Position numbers and translations under genes: made by a program. From the NCBI GenBank assembly GCA_021323495.1, contig JAJQJO010000212.1, positions 1-6,633 of the forward strand: a stretch of 6,633 bases of DNA, given 5' to 3'. This document shows, piece after piece, positions 5,622 through 6,633 of this stretch. Each line of letters opens with the position of its first letter. The first letter of the stretch is position 1. The notes under the pieces are model-generated. The model ran no database searches, was not told where the DNA came from, and worked only from the letters and a program-made list of their open reading frames with translations. Source of the DNA: Cellvibrio sp. (GTDB taxonomy: Bacteria; Pseudomonadota; Gammaproteobacteria; Pseudomonadales; Cellvibrionaceae).

Positions 5622-6633
5622 TTAACCGGCTTTACGCAATCTCGCGTAGTAAAAACCATCGTGACCATCCAATTGCGGTAATAACTGTTTGCCACAAGTT
5701 TGTGCCAGACCCCAATCAACAACTAAAGGATCACAGCTGGCGTCCTTCTGGCGTGCCAAAAAAGCTTCGATTATGCGCGTGTTTTCTTTGGGCATAATTG
5801 AACAAGTGGCGTAAAGAAGAATGCCGCCGGGTTTGAGCAATGGCCATAATTTCTTTAATAACTGCTCTTGTAAGTCCCCGAGTTTGTCCAGCTCCTCGGG
5901 GGTACGCAGTATCTTGATATCCGGATGGCGGCGGATAATACCGGTCGCCGAGCAAGGCGCGTCCAGCAGAATCCGGTCGAACATTTGGCCGTCCCACCAG
6001 TCGTTGGGTTGGGTACCATCACCACAGACGACTTTTGCGCTTACGCCCAAGCGAGCCAGATTTTCGCGCACACGGGTAAGGCGGCGTTCATCAGCGTCCA
6101 AAGCGGTAACTTGCAAGCTCGGCTCCAGCTCCAGCAAATGTCCAGTCTTGCCGCCAGGCGCGCTACAGGCGTCTAATACGTGCATATCGGGTAATAATTG
6201 CAACAAATCACCGCTTAATTGCGCGGCTTCGTCTTGCACACTTAGCCAGCCCTCCGCGAAATAGGGCAATTTACGTGGATCGCAAGCCTGCTCCAACGTG
6301 ATTCCATAAGGACTAAAACGGTTTGCCGTAGCCATGATGTCTAGTTCACTTAGTACCTGCAGATAATTGTCACGGCTGATTTTGTGCGTGTTCAGGCGCA
6401 AGCTGAAAGGCGGGTGTTGATTATTGGCGGTGATTAATTGGTTAAATTGCATCGGCCAGCACTTACTCATCATAGCCTCCATCCATGCTGGATGATTGGT
6501 TCGAAATGCCCGATTTTCAGTAAGAAATTCGTTAATTCTGCCGCTATCACGCTGGAAGTTACGTAACACACCGTTCACAAGATTGGTTGCCCAAGGTTTT
6601 TTGATATGACGGGTAACTTCGACGGTTTCGCCG
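5622..6633 (-). CDS. rsmB: RsmB, 16S rRNA (cytosine-967-C5)-methyltransferase, C-terminal part
   Basis: RsmB (Sun/Fmu) transfers a methyl group from S-adenosylmethionine to C5 of C967 in 16S rRNA during small-subunit maturation in the cytoplasm. The frame is open to the right edge and gives 336 residues. The first ones (GETVEVTRHIKKPWATNLVNGVL) belong to the N-terminal NusB-like RNA-binding domain, so about 100 residues are missing. The GTG at 6578 is an internal Val, not the start. The catalytic domain shows motif I SAPGGKTG (visible 157-164), an acidic LDADE after the next strand, motif IV DAPCSATG with Cys227, and motif VI YATCS with Cys277. By family knowledge the motif VI Cys is the nucleophile and the motif IV Cys assists product release. 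The C-terminus DGFYYARLRKAG is typical. trkA follows 110 bases downstream, and fmt would be expected just outside to the right. Confidence 0.96.
   Translation of the reverse strand, partial: GETVEVTRHIKKPWATNLVNGVLRNFQRDSGRINEFLTENRAFRTNHPAWMEAMMSKCWPMQFNQLITANNQHPPFSLRLNTHKISRDNYLQVLSELDIMATANRFSPYGITLEQACDPRKLPYFAEGWLSVQDEAAQLSGDLLQLLPDMHVLDACSAPGGKTGHLLELEPSLQVTALDADERRLTRVRENLARLGVSAKVVCGDGTQPNDWWDGQMFDRILLDAPCSATGIIRRHPDIKILRTPEELDKLGDLQEQLLKKLWPLLKPGGILLYATCSIMPKENTRIIEAFLARQKDASCDPLVVDWGLAQTCGKQLLPQLDGHDGFYYARLRKAG

Noticed and set aside
5821..6264. Plus-strand open frame of 147 codons opposite rsmB.
   Set aside because: Its Ser/Arg/Pro-rich composition is typical of an antisense shadow. 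All rsmB catalytic motifs are intact on the other strand.

Overview
The window looks like chromosomal DNA of a Gram-negative gammaproteobacterium. The evidence is the gene content and protein sequences: a RidA close to the enterobacterial/pseudomonad type, an E. coli-like dihydrolipoamide dehydrogenase ending in HPTLHE and ITDLPNPKA, and the rsmB-trkA gene order known from Pseudomonas and E. coli. A Cellvibrio-like lineage is possible, but that is a guess from general impression and not from a database search.

Left part (1-623, + strand): the 3' end of ridA (enamine/imine deaminase), closed by a hairpin terminator that overlaps the ridA stop codon. A stretch of about 280 bases follows with no convincing gene.

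Middle part (624-2600, + strand): the most interesting region. A membrane-anchored class D-like sortase with an intact His/Cys/Arg catalytic set is followed three bases later by a small secreted protein. That protein has an N-terminal signal peptide and a C-terminal tripartite sorting signal: an LPXTA-like MPSTA, a hydrophobic segment, and an RRLRRRD tail. A second, paralogous secreted protein lies downstream. It is about 65% identical over the first 133 residues but has no sorting signal. Each paralogue has a good Shine-Dalgarno and ends in nearly the same stem-loop terminator, so the gene plus terminator appears to have been duplicated in tandem. The simplest reading is a dedicated one-enzyme, one-substrate sortase system in a Gram-negative cell, with an extra unanchored copy of the substrate.

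Right part (2618-6633, - strand): three housekeeping genes read leftwards in the order rsmB (partial, runs off the right edge), trkA, lpd. They encode a 16S rRNA m5C methyltransferase, the NAD-binding regulator of Trk potassium uptake, and the E3 subunit of 2-oxoacid dehydrogenase complexes. trkA is preceded by a perfect 15-bp tandem repeat that duplicates its ribosome-binding region. lpd and the second sortase-cassette paralogue converge on a symmetrical terminator that may serve both strands.
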